From assembly GCA_965204415.1 (NCBI GenBank), contig CBDBEL010000004.1:992001-1056000 (forward strand): a DNA stretch of 64,000 bases, read 5' to 3'. A model generated the notes under the pieces. The model did no database searches, had not been told where the DNA came from, and saw only the letters and a program-made list of their open reading frames with translations. The translations under genes were made by a program, and so were the position numbers. Numbering within the stretch: the first letter of the stretch is position 1; every line of letters begins with the position of its first letter. This document shows, one piece after another, positions 41,009 to 53,747 of the stretch. This DNA comes from Aldehydirespirator sp965204415 (GTDB lineage Bacteria > Actinomycetota > Acidimicrobiia > Acidimicrobiales > Aldehydirespiratoraceae).

Positions 41009-41686
41009 CTACTCGTACACGCCTCGGGCCTGGTCGCGCACGACCATCCCCCGGTCGAGCTCCACCACCCGCTGTCGCATGCTGTCGACGATGCTGCTGT
41101 CGTGGGTGGCCATCACCACCGTCGTGCCGATCTCGTTGATCCGCTCCAGCAGGCGCATGATCCCCACAGAGGTGGTGGGGTCCAGGTTCCCGGTGGGCTC
41201 GTCGGCCAGCAGGATCATGGGCCGGTTGATGAAGGCCCGGGCGATAGAGACCCGCTGCTGCTCGCCGCCGGACAGCTCGTGGGGGAACCGGTCCACCTTG
41301 CGGGACAGCCCGACGAGCTCCAGGATGGCGGGCACCTGGCGCTTGATGACGTGGGGGCCCTTGCCGATCGCCTCCAGGGCGAAGGCGACGTTCTCGGCCA
41401 CTGTCTTCTTCTGCAGCAGCTTGTAGTCCTGGAACACGTAGCCGATGTTGCGGCGCAGGTAGGGGACCCTCCAGGCGCTGAGCCCGCCGATGTCGCGTCC
41501 GGCCACGAATATCCGCCCGTGCTCGGGCACCTCCTCGCGGTTGAGCAGCCGGATGAACGTCGACTTGCCCGAGCCCGACGGGCCCACCAGGAAGACGAAC
41601 TCGCCCTTGCCGATGTCTATGGTCACGTCGCGCAGGGCCACTACGTCGCCCTTGAACACCTTGGTGACCTTCTCCATCTTGATCAC
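41009..41686 (-). CDS. ftsE: Cell-division ATP-binding protein FtsE
   Basis: A 225-residue ABC ATPase with the FtsE pattern: VIKMEKVTKVFKGDVVALRDVTIDIGKGEFVFLVGPSGSGKST is shown in part, with Walker A GPSGSGKS near 41, signature LSGGEQQRVSIARAF, Walker B ILLADEPTGNLDP and switch ATHD. The GTG start at 41686 overlaps the prfB stop (GTGA) and has GGAGG 9 bases upstream; an ATG three codons on is the alternative. It partners with FtsX. Confidence 0.94.
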   Translation of the reverse strand: MIKMEKVTKVFKGDVVALRDVTIDIGKGEFVFLVGPSGSGKSTFIRLLNREEVPEHGRIFVAGRDIGGLSAWRVPYLRRNIGYVFQDYKLLQKKTVAENVAFALEAIGKGPHVIKRQVPAILELVGLSRKVDRFPHELSGGEQQRVSIARAFINRPMILLADEPTGNLDPTTSVGIMRLLERINEIGTTVVMATHDSSIVDSMRQRVVELDRGMVVRDQARGVYE

Positions 41687-42855
41687 TCGGAAACACCTCC
41701 GGCCGCGGGGCCTCGCCCGGCGACAGTACCAGCCCCCTCCACCGGTCCAGCGGCACCCGAGGCCCGGCTCCATCGCAGCCAGGACTCCATGAACGGATCC
41801 AGGTCGCCGCCCAGGACCGCGTCGACGTTGGGGGTCTCGTGGCGGGTCCGCTGATCCCTGACCATCTGGTAGGGCTGCATCACGTAGCTGCGGATCTGGC
41901 TGCCGAAGCCGACCTTGCGCTGCTCGCCCTTGATGCCGGCGATCTCGTCGGAGCGTCGCTTGCGTTCCAGGTTGAGCAGCTTCCCGGCCAGCATCTGCAT
42001 GGCCCGCTCCTTGTTCTGGTGCTGGCTGCGCTCGTTCTGGCAGCTGGTCACGATCCCGGTGGGCAGGTGGGTGATGCGCACCGCCGAATCGGTCACGTTC
42101 ACGTGCTGGCCCCCCGCGCCCGAGGAGCGGTAGGTGTCGACTCGCAGGTCCTTCTCGTCGATGACCACCTCGTCGGCGACGTCCTCGAAGAACGGGGCCA
42201 CGTCGACTGCGGTGAAGGCCGTCTGGCGCTTGCCCTCGTTGTTGAACGGGGAGATCCGCACCAGGCGGTGGACGCCGTGCTCGGAGCGCATCCAGCCGTA
42301 GGCGCCCCGGCCCCGCAACAGGAAGTCCACGCTGGAGTATCCGGCCTCGGTGCCCTCCGACAGCGCGGTGACCTCCAGGTCGAAGCCCCGCCGCTCGGCC
42401 CAGCGGCGGTACATCCTCAGCAGCATCTCGGCCCAGTCCTGCGAGTCGGTGCCGCCCTCGCCCGACTTGATCTGGCACACCGCGTCGCGCTCGTCGAACT
42501 CGCCGGTGAACAGCGAGCGCACCTCCAGCTCGTCGAAACGGGCCCCTATGTCGGACAGGAGCCGGGAGATCTCGGCCTCCTCGGAGTCGTCGCCCTCCTC
42601 CACCGCCAGCTGGTTGAGGGTCTCGGCGTCGGAGATGTCGGCCGCGAGGCGGTCGAATCTGGTCAGGTCCTCGTTGATGGACGCCAGCTCGGAGGTGACG
42701 GCGCGGGCCCGCTCGGGCACCTCCCACAGGTCCGGCCGCGACGACTCGGCCTCGAGTTGGGGGCGCCGGGCCCGCAGCGCCCCGACCCGCAGATACGTCT
42801 CAGCCTCCTCGAGGCGGCCGCGCAGCCGGCGCAGATCGTCGGAGAAGTCCTGCAC
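41683..42855 (-). CDS. prfB: Peptide chain release factor 2
   Basis: A 390-residue class I release factor. The stop-codon-reading tripeptide SPF (RISPFNNEGKRQT) identifies RF2 (UAA/UGA), and the peptidyl-hydrolysis GGQ lies in RSSGAGGQHVNVTDSAVRI. The coding frame is continuous, so the autoregulatory +1 frameshift found in many prfB genes is absent. The C-terminus carries an unusual Gly/Ala-rich tail of about 25 residues. It lies 15 bases after secA. RF2 would compete with selenocysteine insertion at the UGA of the redoxin gene at 13.8 kb. Confidence 0.96.
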   Translation of the reverse strand: MQDFSDDLRRLRGRLEEAETYLRVGALRARRPQLEAESSRPDLWEVPERARAVTSELASINEDLTRFDRLAADISDAETLNQLAVEEGDDSEEAEISRLLSDIGARFDELEVRSLFTGEFDERDAVCQIKSGEGGTDSQDWAEMLLRMYRRWAERRGFDLEVTALSEGTEAGYSSVDFLLRGRGAYGWMRSEHGVHRLVRISPFNNEGKRQTAFTAVDVAPFFEDVADEVVIDEKDLRVDTYRSSGAGGQHVNVTDSAVRITHLPTGIVTSCQNERSQHQNKERAMQMLAGKLLNLERKRRSDEIAGIKGEQRKVGFGSQIRSYVMQPYQMVRDQRTRHETPNVDAVLGGDLDPFMESWLRWSRASGAAGPVEGAGTVAGRGPAAGGVSE

Positions 42856-42870
42856 GCCTGCGGAGCCCGC

Positions 42871-45573
<2,703 letters not shown>

Positions 45574-45636
45574 CGGCTCGGCCCCGGTCTCTCAGCCCGA
45601 ACGCGGGCAGGAGCAAGCGCCACGCGCCGCCGAGGC

Positions 45637-45743
45637 GTCACTCCCGCTCTTGTTCGCTTCGCTCGCGGGCCGCTCGGGCCACGGCCTCGCTCGGGACTCC
45701 GCCCTTGTCGTCATGAATCGCTCCCTGTCCGCTCGGCCTCTGG
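45637..45743 (+). repeat. Dispersed intergenic repeat, copy B
   Basis: Core at 45643-45690, two mismatches to copies D and E, followed by a variable middle and GTCCGCTCGGCCTCTGG. It lies in the 174-base gap between hpf and secA, inside what is otherwise a co-directional cluster, where it may separate the transcripts. Confidence 0.75.
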
Positions 45744-45747
45744 TCTC

Positions 45748-46344
45748 TCAGCCGGCCTCGTCGATGAGGCCGACCGCCCCGTCGTCGCGGCGGTACACCA
45801 CGGCGGAGCGCCCCGTCGTCGAGTTGATGAAGAAGAAGAAGCCGTGGCCCATCAGGTCCATCTTCAACGCGGCCTCCGCGGGGGTGAGCGGGCCGAGGTG
45901 GAACCGCTTGGTCTTGACGATCCGCAGCTCCGGCTCGTCGTCGGCCTCGTCGGCGCTGCCGGAACCGTCGACCGCGTCAGCGGCCGTGTGCGAGCCGGGC
46001 GCGGCACCGGTGCGGATGGTGTCGCCGCGGCCCCGGTGGCGGTTCTGGAGCTTGGTCCGCAGCTTGCGGATCTGGCGCTCCAGCTTGGCCTCGGCGAGGT
46101 CCACAGCCGTGAAGGCGTCAGGGGCGTTGACCTTGCAGCGCAGATGGTGTCCGTGTCCGGTGAGGGTCACCTCGCAGGTCTCCCGGTCGACGATCCGGGG
46201 GTTGCGGGCCTCGTCGAAGTGCACCTCGGCGGTGTCGAGATCGTCGAGGTACCGGTCGAGCTGCCCGATCTTGGTTCGCACGGCCTGCTCGAGGCCCGGT
46301 GTGATGTCTGTGTGGCGGCTGCTGATCGAGATCTCCACGTCCAA
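45748..46344 (-). CDS. hpf: Ribosome hibernation promoting factor, long form
   Basis: A 198-residue long-form HPF. The N-terminal S30AE domain (DVEISISSRHTDITPGLEQAV, LRCKVNAPDAFTAVDLAEAKLERQIRKLRTKL) binds the decoding centre. A 40-residue acidic linker leads to the C-terminal dimerisation domain (RIVKTKRFHLGPLTPAEAALKMDLMGHGFFFFINSTTGRSAVVYRRDDG), here quoted in part. It joins 70S ribosomes into inactive 100S dimers in stationary phase. The start is probably TTG 46344, 4 bases after AGGAGG, giving MDVEIS; GTG 46338 is the alternative. Confidence 0.92.
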   Translation of the reverse strand: MDVEISISSRHTDITPGLEQAVRTKIGQLDRYLDDLDTAEVHFDEARNPRIVDRETCEVTLTGHGHHLRCKVNAPDAFTAVDLAEAKLERQIRKLRTKLQNRHRGRGDTIRTGAAPGSHTAADAVDGSGSADEADDEPELRIVKTKRFHLGPLTPAEAALKMDLMGHGFFFFINSTTGRSAVVYRRDDGAVGLIDEAG

Positions 46345-46384
46345 CCGGCCTCCTAACCGCTCGACCTCTCGGCTTCGATGCGCC

Positions 46385-46918
46385 TCATCGTAGAGGTACC
46401 GCGACGGGCTGCCGCGACGACACCGGCGCCACTGTGGCCACCGCGGCCACCACTGCCGTCGCGCCGCCCGCTCGCAATGCCTCGGCCGCGGCCCGCAGCG
46501 TCGAGCCGGTGGTGCACACATCGTCGATCACGAGCACCGCGCCTCCATGCAGGCGGTGGCGCACCGCCAGCTCAGGGCCCGCGAGGCGGCCCTGGAGGGT
46601 GCGGGCCGTCTGGGGCTGGTCGTCGAGCCGGCGCAGCAGCCGGCGGGCTCTCAGCCCCAGACGCCGGGCGACAGCCCGGGCCAGCAGCTCGGCCGGGTCG
46701 AAGCCGCGGTCGGTCCGACGCGTCGGGCTGCACGGCACCCAGGTGACGACGTCGGCGGGCTGGGCCGCGGGCGCGGCCTCGACCATCCGGTCCGCGAGCG
46801 GTGTCACCAGCTTCGTGACCCGACCGTACTTCAGCGCCCGCACCACCTCCGCGGCACGGCCCTCGTGGCGCCATCCGGCCCACATCTCGTCCACGCCCTC
46901 GATCACCGGAACCTGCAT
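46385..46918 (-). CDS. ComF-family phosphoribosyltransferase-like protein
   Basis: A 177-residue ComF-type protein. ALKYGRVTKLVTPLADRM and VTWVPCSPTRRTDRGFDPAELLARAVARRLG are family segments, and AVLVIDDVCTTGSTLRAAAEAL is the PRPP-binding loop. The N-terminal zinc-ribbon of ComF is missing; the protein starts directly at the phosphoribosyltransferase part. Relatives support DNA uptake or are uncharacterised. It lies upstream of hpf as usual in Actinobacteria. Confidence 0.85.
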   Translation of the reverse strand: MQVPVIEGVDEMWAGWRHEGRAAEVVRALKYGRVTKLVTPLADRMVEAAPAAQPADVVTWVPCSPTRRTDRGFDPAELLARAVARRLGLRARRLLRRLDDQPQTARTLQGRLAGPELAVRHRLHGGAVLVIDDVCTTGSTLRAAAEALRAGGATAVVAAVATVAPVSSRQPVAVPLR

Positions 46919-46987
46919 GGTGGCAGGATACAGTAAGATAGCTTAAATACTCAGAAAATAGATGTAAATTCGTAGGAAGCTGGAACT

Positions 46988-48004
46988 CTAGGGCACTGCT
47001 CCGGCCTGGTCGGCGGTGATATGCCCCTCGGCCCGCAACCATGAGATGGAGTCGGCGAGGGAATCGGCCGCGGAGCGCAGGGTGATGCCGGTGTCCTGCT
47101 CGGTGAAGGAGTTGTCGCCGGCGCAGGTGTTGTACATGTACTCGACCCCCTCGGACGTGAGGATCAGGTCGAGACCGAAGCGACGGCTGAGGTCGCCGAT
47201 CCGGCCCCATGCCTGGAACATCGCCTTGGGCATCGACACCGACTTCAGATCCCGGTCGGTGACGTCGCACAGCACAGACAGCAGCTCGTCGGAAGTGAGG
47301 TGGTGGCCGAACATCACGTAGCGCTTGGGACCGCGGCCGGCCTCCATGGACGCCGCGCTCGCCGCCGCGATGTCACGCACGTCGACCAGGTTCATCGTGT
47401 AGCCCGAGGAGCGCATGAAGGGCTTGGTCAACCACAGCTTGAGCGGCTTGAACTGGGTCGACTCGCCGTAGTCGCCGGGGCCGAACACCCCGCCGGGGTA
47501 GATGATGACGACACCGCTCCCCGAGTCCTGGAGTCGCCGGGCCAGACGCTCGGACTCGGCCTTGGACCGGGCGTAGGGCATCCGGGAGCTCCCCACCGGA
47601 TGGTCGGCGGTCACCGGATCGGTCTGGAACGGGAACAGGGCCGCAGTGCTGGAGATGTGCACGATCGGGTCGCAGCCGGCGTCGGCGGCGCCGCCCAGCA
47701 CATTGAGGGCACCCGCGAAGTTGCTGGCCTCGATGTCGGCCTCGGAACTCGGGTCGGTGCCCACCACCGCGGCCGCGTGCACCACCGCGTCGCAGCCGCC
47801 GATCGCGCCCGTGACCGCCTCGGCGTCGGCTATGTCGCCCTCGACCGTCTCCAGCTCCTCGATGTCGACCCCCACCCGGGCGGTCACCGCCTCGAGCTTG
47901 GCCGGGGTCCGCACCAGGGCCCGGACCGCGTGGCCTGCGTCCTGGAGGGCCTTGGCCGCGTGAGACCCCACGAAGCCGGTAGCGCCAGTGACCAGGACCC
48001 GCAT
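46988..48004 (-). CDS. NAD-dependent epimerase/dehydratase family protein (paralogue 1)
   Basis: A 338-residue extended SDR. The N-terminus has the NAD-binding TGATGFVGSH, the DAVVHAAAVVG strand follows, and the active site is Y-x-x-x-K in MPYARSKAESERLA near 150. The whole protein matches the neighbouring gene at 48085-49098 closely (the first 30 residues differ at two or three positions), so the pair arose by tandem duplication. It resembles dihydroflavonol-reductase/3-beta-HSD-type enzymes. Substrate unknown. Confidence 0.85.
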   Translation of the reverse strand: MRVLVTGATGFVGSHAAKALQDAGHAVRALVRTPAKLEAVTARVGVDIEELETVEGDIADAEAVTGAIGGCDAVVHAAAVVGTDPSSEADIEASNFAGALNVLGGAADAGCDPIVHISSTAALFPFQTDPVTADHPVGSSRMPYARSKAESERLARRLQDSGSGVVIIYPGGVFGPGDYGESTQFKPLKLWLTKPFMRSSGYTMNLVDVRDIAAASAASMEAGRGPKRYVMFGHHLTSDELLSVLCDVTDRDLKSVSMPKAMFQAWGRIGDLSRRFGLDLILTSEGVEYMYNTCAGDNSFTEQDTGITLRSAADSLADSISWLRAEGHITADQAGAVP

Positions 48005-48013
48005 GCTTCGGGA

Positions 48014-48088
48014 ATCCTAGAGGCCGAACTCGCGAGGCCGGGGCCCGAGCGGCCCGACATGAGCGCAGCCAACAAGAGCGGACATCAA
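48014..48088 (-). repeat. Dispersed intergenic repeat, copy C
   Basis: The most diverged copy: core 48032-48082 with a small insertion, plus the CCTAGAGGCCGA end. It fills the gap between the two duplicated epimerase genes, in the same orientation as copy D. Confidence 0.7.
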
Positions 48089-49098
48089 CGTACGGTCCCG
48101 GCTTGGGCCGCGCTGACGTAGCCCTCGTCACGCATCCAGGCGATGGTGTCGGCCAGAGACTCGGCGAACGGGCGCAGGGTGACACCGGTGTCGCGCTCGG
48201 TGGCGGAGTTGTCGCCGGCCCGGTAGTTGAACATGTACTCCACGGCCTCGGTGGTGAGCACCAAGTCGCGGCCGAACCGGTGGCCGAGGTCGCCGATGCG
48301 GCCCCATACCGAGAACACGGCCCTGGGCATCGGTACCGACCGCAGGTCCCGGCCGGTTGCCGCCCGCAGCTCCGAGAGCAGCTCGTCGGCGGTGAGGTAG
48401 TGGCCGAACATCAGGTAGCGCCTCGGCCCTCGTCCGCCCTCTATGGACGCCGCGATGACCGCGGCCACATCGCGCACGTCGACCATGCTCATCGTGTACC
48501 CCGACCGGGGGAGGGGCTTGGTCAGCCACAGCCTCATCGGCTGGAGCTGGACCGACTGGTTGTAGTCGCCGGGGCCGACGACCAGGGCGGGATAGACGAT
48601 GACCAGGCCGTGCCCCTGGGCCTGGTAGCGCCGGGCCAGGTGCTCGCACTGGGCCTTGGACCGCGCGTAGGCATGGCGGGCGTTGCCCACCGGATGGTCG
48701 ACGGTCACCGGATCGGTCCTGAACGGGAACAGGGCCTCCCCGGTGGAGACGTGCACCACAGGGTCGCAGCCCGCGTCGACCGCGGCGCCCAGCACGTTCT
48801 GCGCGCCCGCGAAGTTGGTCTCGGACACCTCGGTCTCAGCGCTCGGGTCGATGCTCACCACCGCGGCGGCGTGCACGACCGCGTCGCAGCCGTCGACGGC
48901 CGCTGCGACGGCGTCGGCGTCGCAGATGTCGCCGTGCACCGCCTCCAGCGAGTCGAGGTCGACCCCCACCCGGGCGGTGACCGTCTCCAGCTTGGCCGGC
49001 GTGCGCGCCAGGGCCCGGACTGTGTGGCCCGCGTCCTGGAGGGCCTTGGCTGCGTGGGACCCCACGAAGCCGGTCGCGCCGGTGACCAGGACCCTCAC
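48085..49098 (-). CDS. NAD-dependent epimerase/dehydratase family protein (paralogue 2)
   Basis: A 337-residue extended SDR, paralogue of the next gene downstream. TGATGFVGSH and the active-site pair YARSKAQCEHLA are intact, as are the substrate-side stretches (LFPFRTDPVTVDHPVGN). It overlaps the upstream SDR gene by 4 bases, so the block SDR, epimerase 2 and epimerase 1 is probably one operon with the F420-type oxidoreductase in front. Function unknown, perhaps steroid- or alcohol-type redox chemistry. Confidence 0.85.
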   Translation of the reverse strand: MRVLVTGATGFVGSHAAKALQDAGHTVRALARTPAKLETVTARVGVDLDSLEAVHGDICDADAVAAAVDGCDAVVHAAAVVSIDPSAETEVSETNFAGAQNVLGAAVDAGCDPVVHVSTGEALFPFRTDPVTVDHPVGNARHAYARSKAQCEHLARRYQAQGHGLVIVYPALVVGPGDYNQSVQLQPMRLWLTKPLPRSGYTMSMVDVRDVAAVIAASIEGGRGPRRYLMFGHYLTADELLSELRAATGRDLRSVPMPRAVFSVWGRIGDLGHRFGRDLVLTTEAVEYMFNYRAGDNSATERDTGVTLRPFAESLADTIAWMRDEGYVSAAQAGTVR

Positions 49099-49994
49099 GG
49101 GCTGCTGTCTTCTAGGAGCGCCGAGGCCAGCGACGCAGCGCTCCCCGGGGTGCGCCGGTCCTCGATGCTGCGGTGGCGGGCCGCGATGGCCGTGTCGAAG
49201 TCGCCGTCGGTGAACAGCCAGAACTCCCCGGCCCGGATGGCCCGCACCACCATGTCGGCCACCGGGGAGGGCCGCAGAGCCTGGGTGTAGAGGTCGCGCA
49301 TGGCGGCCCGGGTCTCGGACTCGACGTCACCTGCGACCAGGTCCGAATCCCAGACACCGTCGATGTCGGGATGGTCCCGCAGATGCTCGGGCCGGTTGCG
49401 CTCGGAGTCCAGGATGTTGGTGGACACCAGCCCGGGGCACAGGCAGGTGACGCCCACCCCGGTCTGATCCGCCATCATCTCGGCGTGCAGCGTCTCGCTG
49501 AGCGCCACCACACCGTGCTTGGAGACGTTGTAGGGGCCGAGCCCGGCCGAGGTCAGGTGGCCCAGGACTGATGCTGTGTTGACGATGTGGCCCGAGCCCC
49601 GCTCGACCATGGCTGGCAGGAAGGCCCGGCAGCCGTGGATCACGCCCCATAGGTTCACTCCCAGGCACCACTCCCAGGACTTGATGGAGAGCTCCGACAC
49701 CGCGCCGGTGGCGGCCACGCCGGCGTTGTTGCACAGCACGTCGGCCGGCCCGTAGGCGTCGTTGCAGGCGTCGCGCAGCGCCTCGACGGACGGCCACTCC
49801 GACACGTCGCAGACGACTGCGGTCGCCTCTCCCCCACCGGCCCGGATCGCCTGCACCGTCTCATGCAGGGGCGGCTCCTCGACGTCGGCCACCACCACCC
49901 GCATGGACTCGGCCGCGAAGCGCTCGGCCAGGCCCCGCCCGATGCCGCTGGCCCCGCCGGTGACCACCGCCACCCGGCCGGCTAGGTCCCTCAC
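49095..49994 (-). CDS. Short-chain dehydrogenase/reductase
   Basis: A 299-residue classical SDR: TGGASGIGRGLAERF (nucleotide binding, near 12), VCDVSEW, DVLCNNAGVAATG, catalytic Ser in VNTASVLGHLTSAG and YNVSKHG (Tyr and Lys near 157-161), then CLCPGLVSTNI. It overlaps both neighbours by 4 bases. Acidic residues at the second strand (VADVEEP) favour NAD over NADP. Confidence 0.88.
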   Translation of the reverse strand: MRDLAGRVAVVTGGASGIGRGLAERFAAESMRVVVADVEEPPLHETVQAIRAGGGEATAVVCDVSEWPSVEALRDACNDAYGPADVLCNNAGVAATGAVSELSIKSWEWCLGVNLWGVIHGCRAFLPAMVERGSGHIVNTASVLGHLTSAGLGPYNVSKHGVVALSETLHAEMMADQTGVGVTCLCPGLVSTNILDSERNRPEHLRDHPDIDGVWDSDLVAGDVESETRAAMRDLYTQALRPSPVADMVVRAIRAGEFWLFTDGDFDTAIAARHRSIEDRRTPGSAASLASALLEDSSP

Positions 49995-50857
49995 GGCGCG
50001 AGGGCGGCCAGAGCGTCGTAGTCGATGGCGCCGGTGCCGGTAGCAGGGTCCAGCACCTGCACACAGACCTCGGTGGCGCCCGCGTCGGCGTGCTCGGCCA
50101 GCCGGCGCTCGATGGTGTCGACATCGCCCCAGGCCACCATGGCGTCCACGAAGCGGTCCGAGAGGCCGTCGATGTCATCGTCGTCGAAGCCGAGCCGCTT
50201 CCAGCAGTCCCGGTAGCCGGGGGCCCGGGCGTAGAACTTCATCACTTTGCCGCCGGTGGCCCGGGCCTGCTCGGCGTCGGTGGTGAGCATCACCTTCTGC
50301 TCGACGCACAGCTGCGCGTCGGGGCCCATCACCGAGCGGGCGAAGGCGGTGTGCTCCGGTGTGGTGTTGTAGGGGTGGGCGCCGTCGGTGCGCTCCGCGG
50401 CCAGCTCCAGCATCCGGGGGCCTAGCGCGGCCAGCACCACCGGCACCGGCTCGGGAGGCTGGACCGACGTGTACCGGGAGGCCTCCATGGCGTCGAGGTA
50501 GGACCGCATGAACGACAGCGGCTTGTCGTAGGGGATGCCGCGCATCTTCTGGACGATCACCGGGCTCGACACGCCGAGGCCGAGAGTGAACCGGCCGCCG
50601 GTCTGCTCGGCGACGGTATAGGCGCCCTGCTTCATCACGCCGGCGTGCCGGTTGTAGACGTTGGCAATGCCGCTGGCGAGCCCGAGCGTCGATGTGACCG
50701 CGCCGATGTGGGCGGCCAGCGCGAACGGGTCGCGCCCGAATGTCTCGCCGATCCACAGGCGCGAGTAGCCCAGCTCCTCCACTGCCTTGGCGAAGGAGGC
50801 CGTGTCGGCCCCGCTGAGCGCTTCCGGGGCCGCCCAGCACCCACGTTCGACCGTCAT
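49991..50857 (-). CDS. Luciferase-like, probably F420-dependent, oxidoreductase (second)
   Basis: A 288-residue luciferase-like TIM-barrel protein: ELGYSRLWIGETFGRDPFALAAHIGAVTSTLGLASGI, GRFTLGLGVSSPVIVQ and VLAALGPRMLELAAERTDGAHPYNTTPEHT are typical of F420-dependent oxidoreductase groups of Actinobacteria. The start at ATG 50857 (MTVERGCWAAP) follows a GGGAGCAC; longer readings are not supported. It leads the operon with the SDR and the two epimerases. Confidence 0.82.
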   Translation of the reverse strand: MTVERGCWAAPEALSGADTASFAKAVEELGYSRLWIGETFGRDPFALAAHIGAVTSTLGLASGIANVYNRHAGVMKQGAYTVAEQTGGRFTLGLGVSSPVIVQKMRGIPYDKPLSFMRSYLDAMEASRYTSVQPPEPVPVVLAALGPRMLELAAERTDGAHPYNTTPEHTAFARSVMGPDAQLCVEQKVMLTTDAEQARATGGKVMKFYARAPGYRDCWKRLGFDDDDIDGLSDRFVDAMVAWGDVDTIERRLAEHADAGATEVCVQVLDPATGTGAIDYDALAALAP

Positions 50858-50881
50858 CTGTGCTCCCTTCAGCCAGCTACG

Positions 50882-50990
50882 CGCTCGGCCTCTTAGAGGC
50901 CGAGCGGATAGATGCACGAGTCCGTCTCATACGGCGCGAGGCCGTGGCCCGAGCGGCCCGTGAGCGCAGCGAACAAGAGCGGGAATGACA
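50882..50990 (-). repeat. Dispersed intergenic repeat, copy D, with a 25-base palindrome
   Basis: Core 50936-50983, identical to copy E over 48 bases. At the left end, CGCTCGGCCTCT (50882-50893) and AGAGGCCGAGCG (50895-50906) form a perfect 12-bp palindrome around one T, which could act as the ahcY terminator. It lies between ahcY and the oxidoreductase gene. Confidence 0.8.
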
Positions 50991-51044
50991 CCGCTGCCAC
51001 ACGATGGGTCAGGCATCAATCCGCGCACGCTCTTACGGTACCGG

Positions 51045-52475
<1,431 letters not shown>

Positions 52476-52487
52476 AGAAGCCTGAAG

Positions 52488-53654
52488 CTATCCCCGGGTG
52501 CCGACGGTGGCGCAGAACACCGTGCCCCGACCCACCAGCGCCATCTCCGGCTCGCCCGCCTCAGACCAGGCTGCAGTCCCGCGGTCAAGGGTCGCGCCGT
52601 TCGCCTCCACACATCCGTTGATGCACAGCAGCACCGCCGGTCCTGCTGCCACCGTCAACGACCCCGCGACCTCGAGCCGGCGCAGCGAGAACTCCGCCAC
52701 AGGGGTGCGGTAGGTGACGACGCCGTCGACCGGCTGCGGACGCTGGACCGGAACATCCGACGCGGCACCGTCGACGATCTCCAACAGCGCGCCCGGGTCC
52801 ACATGCTTGGACGTCAGGCCGGCCCGCACGACGTTGTCGGAGTCGGCCATCAGCTCCACGGCGGTGCCGCCCAGGTAGGCGTGGAGGCACCCGGCGCCTA
52901 GGAACAGGGCCTCGCCGGGGGCCAACACGACATGGTTGAGCAGCAGCGCCGCCGCCACCGCCACGTCACCAGGATGGTGGACGCCGAGCTCGGGTATCGC
53001 GGACCTGACGCCGGACCATTCATCCGCGTCAACGGATGCCGAAGTGCAGGCACCGACCGTGGCCTCAGCCATCGCGGCGGCCGCGGCGGGCTCGAGCGTC
53101 AGCAGCCAGGCGAGCACCTCGCGCATCTGCGAGCCGGGCAGACCGTCGAGGCGGCGTCGCAGCGGGTCGAGCGCAGGCGCGTCGAGGGTCTCCAGCAGCG
53201 CCGCGGTGCGTTGCGGGTCGCGGAAGCCGCAGAGCGCCTCGAAACGGCTGAGAGCGCAGATCAGCTCGGGCTTGGCCGAACGGTCCTTGAACATCCTCTG
53301 GGGTCCGTCCCGGGGAACTCCAACGGCCTCCTCGCGGGCGAACCCCGCCTCGGCCTGCTCGACTGAGGGGTGGGCCTGGAGCGACAGGGGCGCGGCCGCG
53401 GCCAGCACCTTGAGCAGGAACGGCAGCCGGCCGTACCGCGACGCCACCGCGGGGCCCAACGTCGCGACCGGGTCGGCCGCGATCAGGCGGTCGAGCGGCT
53501 CGGCCCGGGCCCCCACCTTGGCCGGCGCGGCCGGGTGGGCCCCCAACCAGAGTTCGGCCCAGGGCTGGCCGTCACCAGGCCGGCCGAGCAGGTCGGGGAT
53601 GGCAGTGCGCGATCCCCAGTCGTAGTGGCGAACCACGCCCTGAATCAGCTCCAT
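52488..53654 (-). CDS. manA: Mannose-6-phosphate isomerase, class I
   Basis: A 388-residue type I phosphomannose isomerase. VVRHYDWGSRTAIPDLLG, PWAELWLGAHP, LPFLLKVLAAAAPLSLQAHPS (zinc ligands Gln and His), AKPELICAL (zinc Glu) and LGAGCLHAYLGGTAVELMA (zinc His) give the full metal site. It interconverts mannose-6-P and fructose-6-P, feeding GDP-mannose with the mutase and SIS protein upstream. Confidence 0.93.
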   Translation of the reverse strand: MELIQGVVRHYDWGSRTAIPDLLGRPGDGQPWAELWLGAHPAAPAKVGARAEPLDRLIAADPVATLGPAVASRYGRLPFLLKVLAAAAPLSLQAHPSVEQAEAGFAREEAVGVPRDGPQRMFKDRSAKPELICALSRFEALCGFRDPQRTAALLETLDAPALDPLRRRLDGLPGSQMREVLAWLLTLEPAAAAAMAEATVGACTSASVDADEWSGVRSAIPELGVHHPGDVAVAAALLLNHVVLAPGEALFLGAGCLHAYLGGTAVELMADSDNVVRAGLTSKHVDPGALLEIVDGAASDVPVQRPQPVDGVVTYRTPVAEFSLRRLEVAGSLTVAAGPAVLLCINGCVEANGATLDRGTAAWSEAGEPEMALVGRGTVFCATVGTRG

Positions 53655-53747
53655 CTCAGGTCGCTCACGCCGAGGCCATTGTCGTCGTCGAGTCGTAGTT
53701 GCGGACCACGCCCTCGATCAGTTCCACGACTTGGCCGTCCGGGCCGG

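Noticed and set aside
41683..42855. Programmed +1 frameshift in prfB
   Set aside because: The reading frame is continuous from the start, with no in-frame TGA near codon 25.
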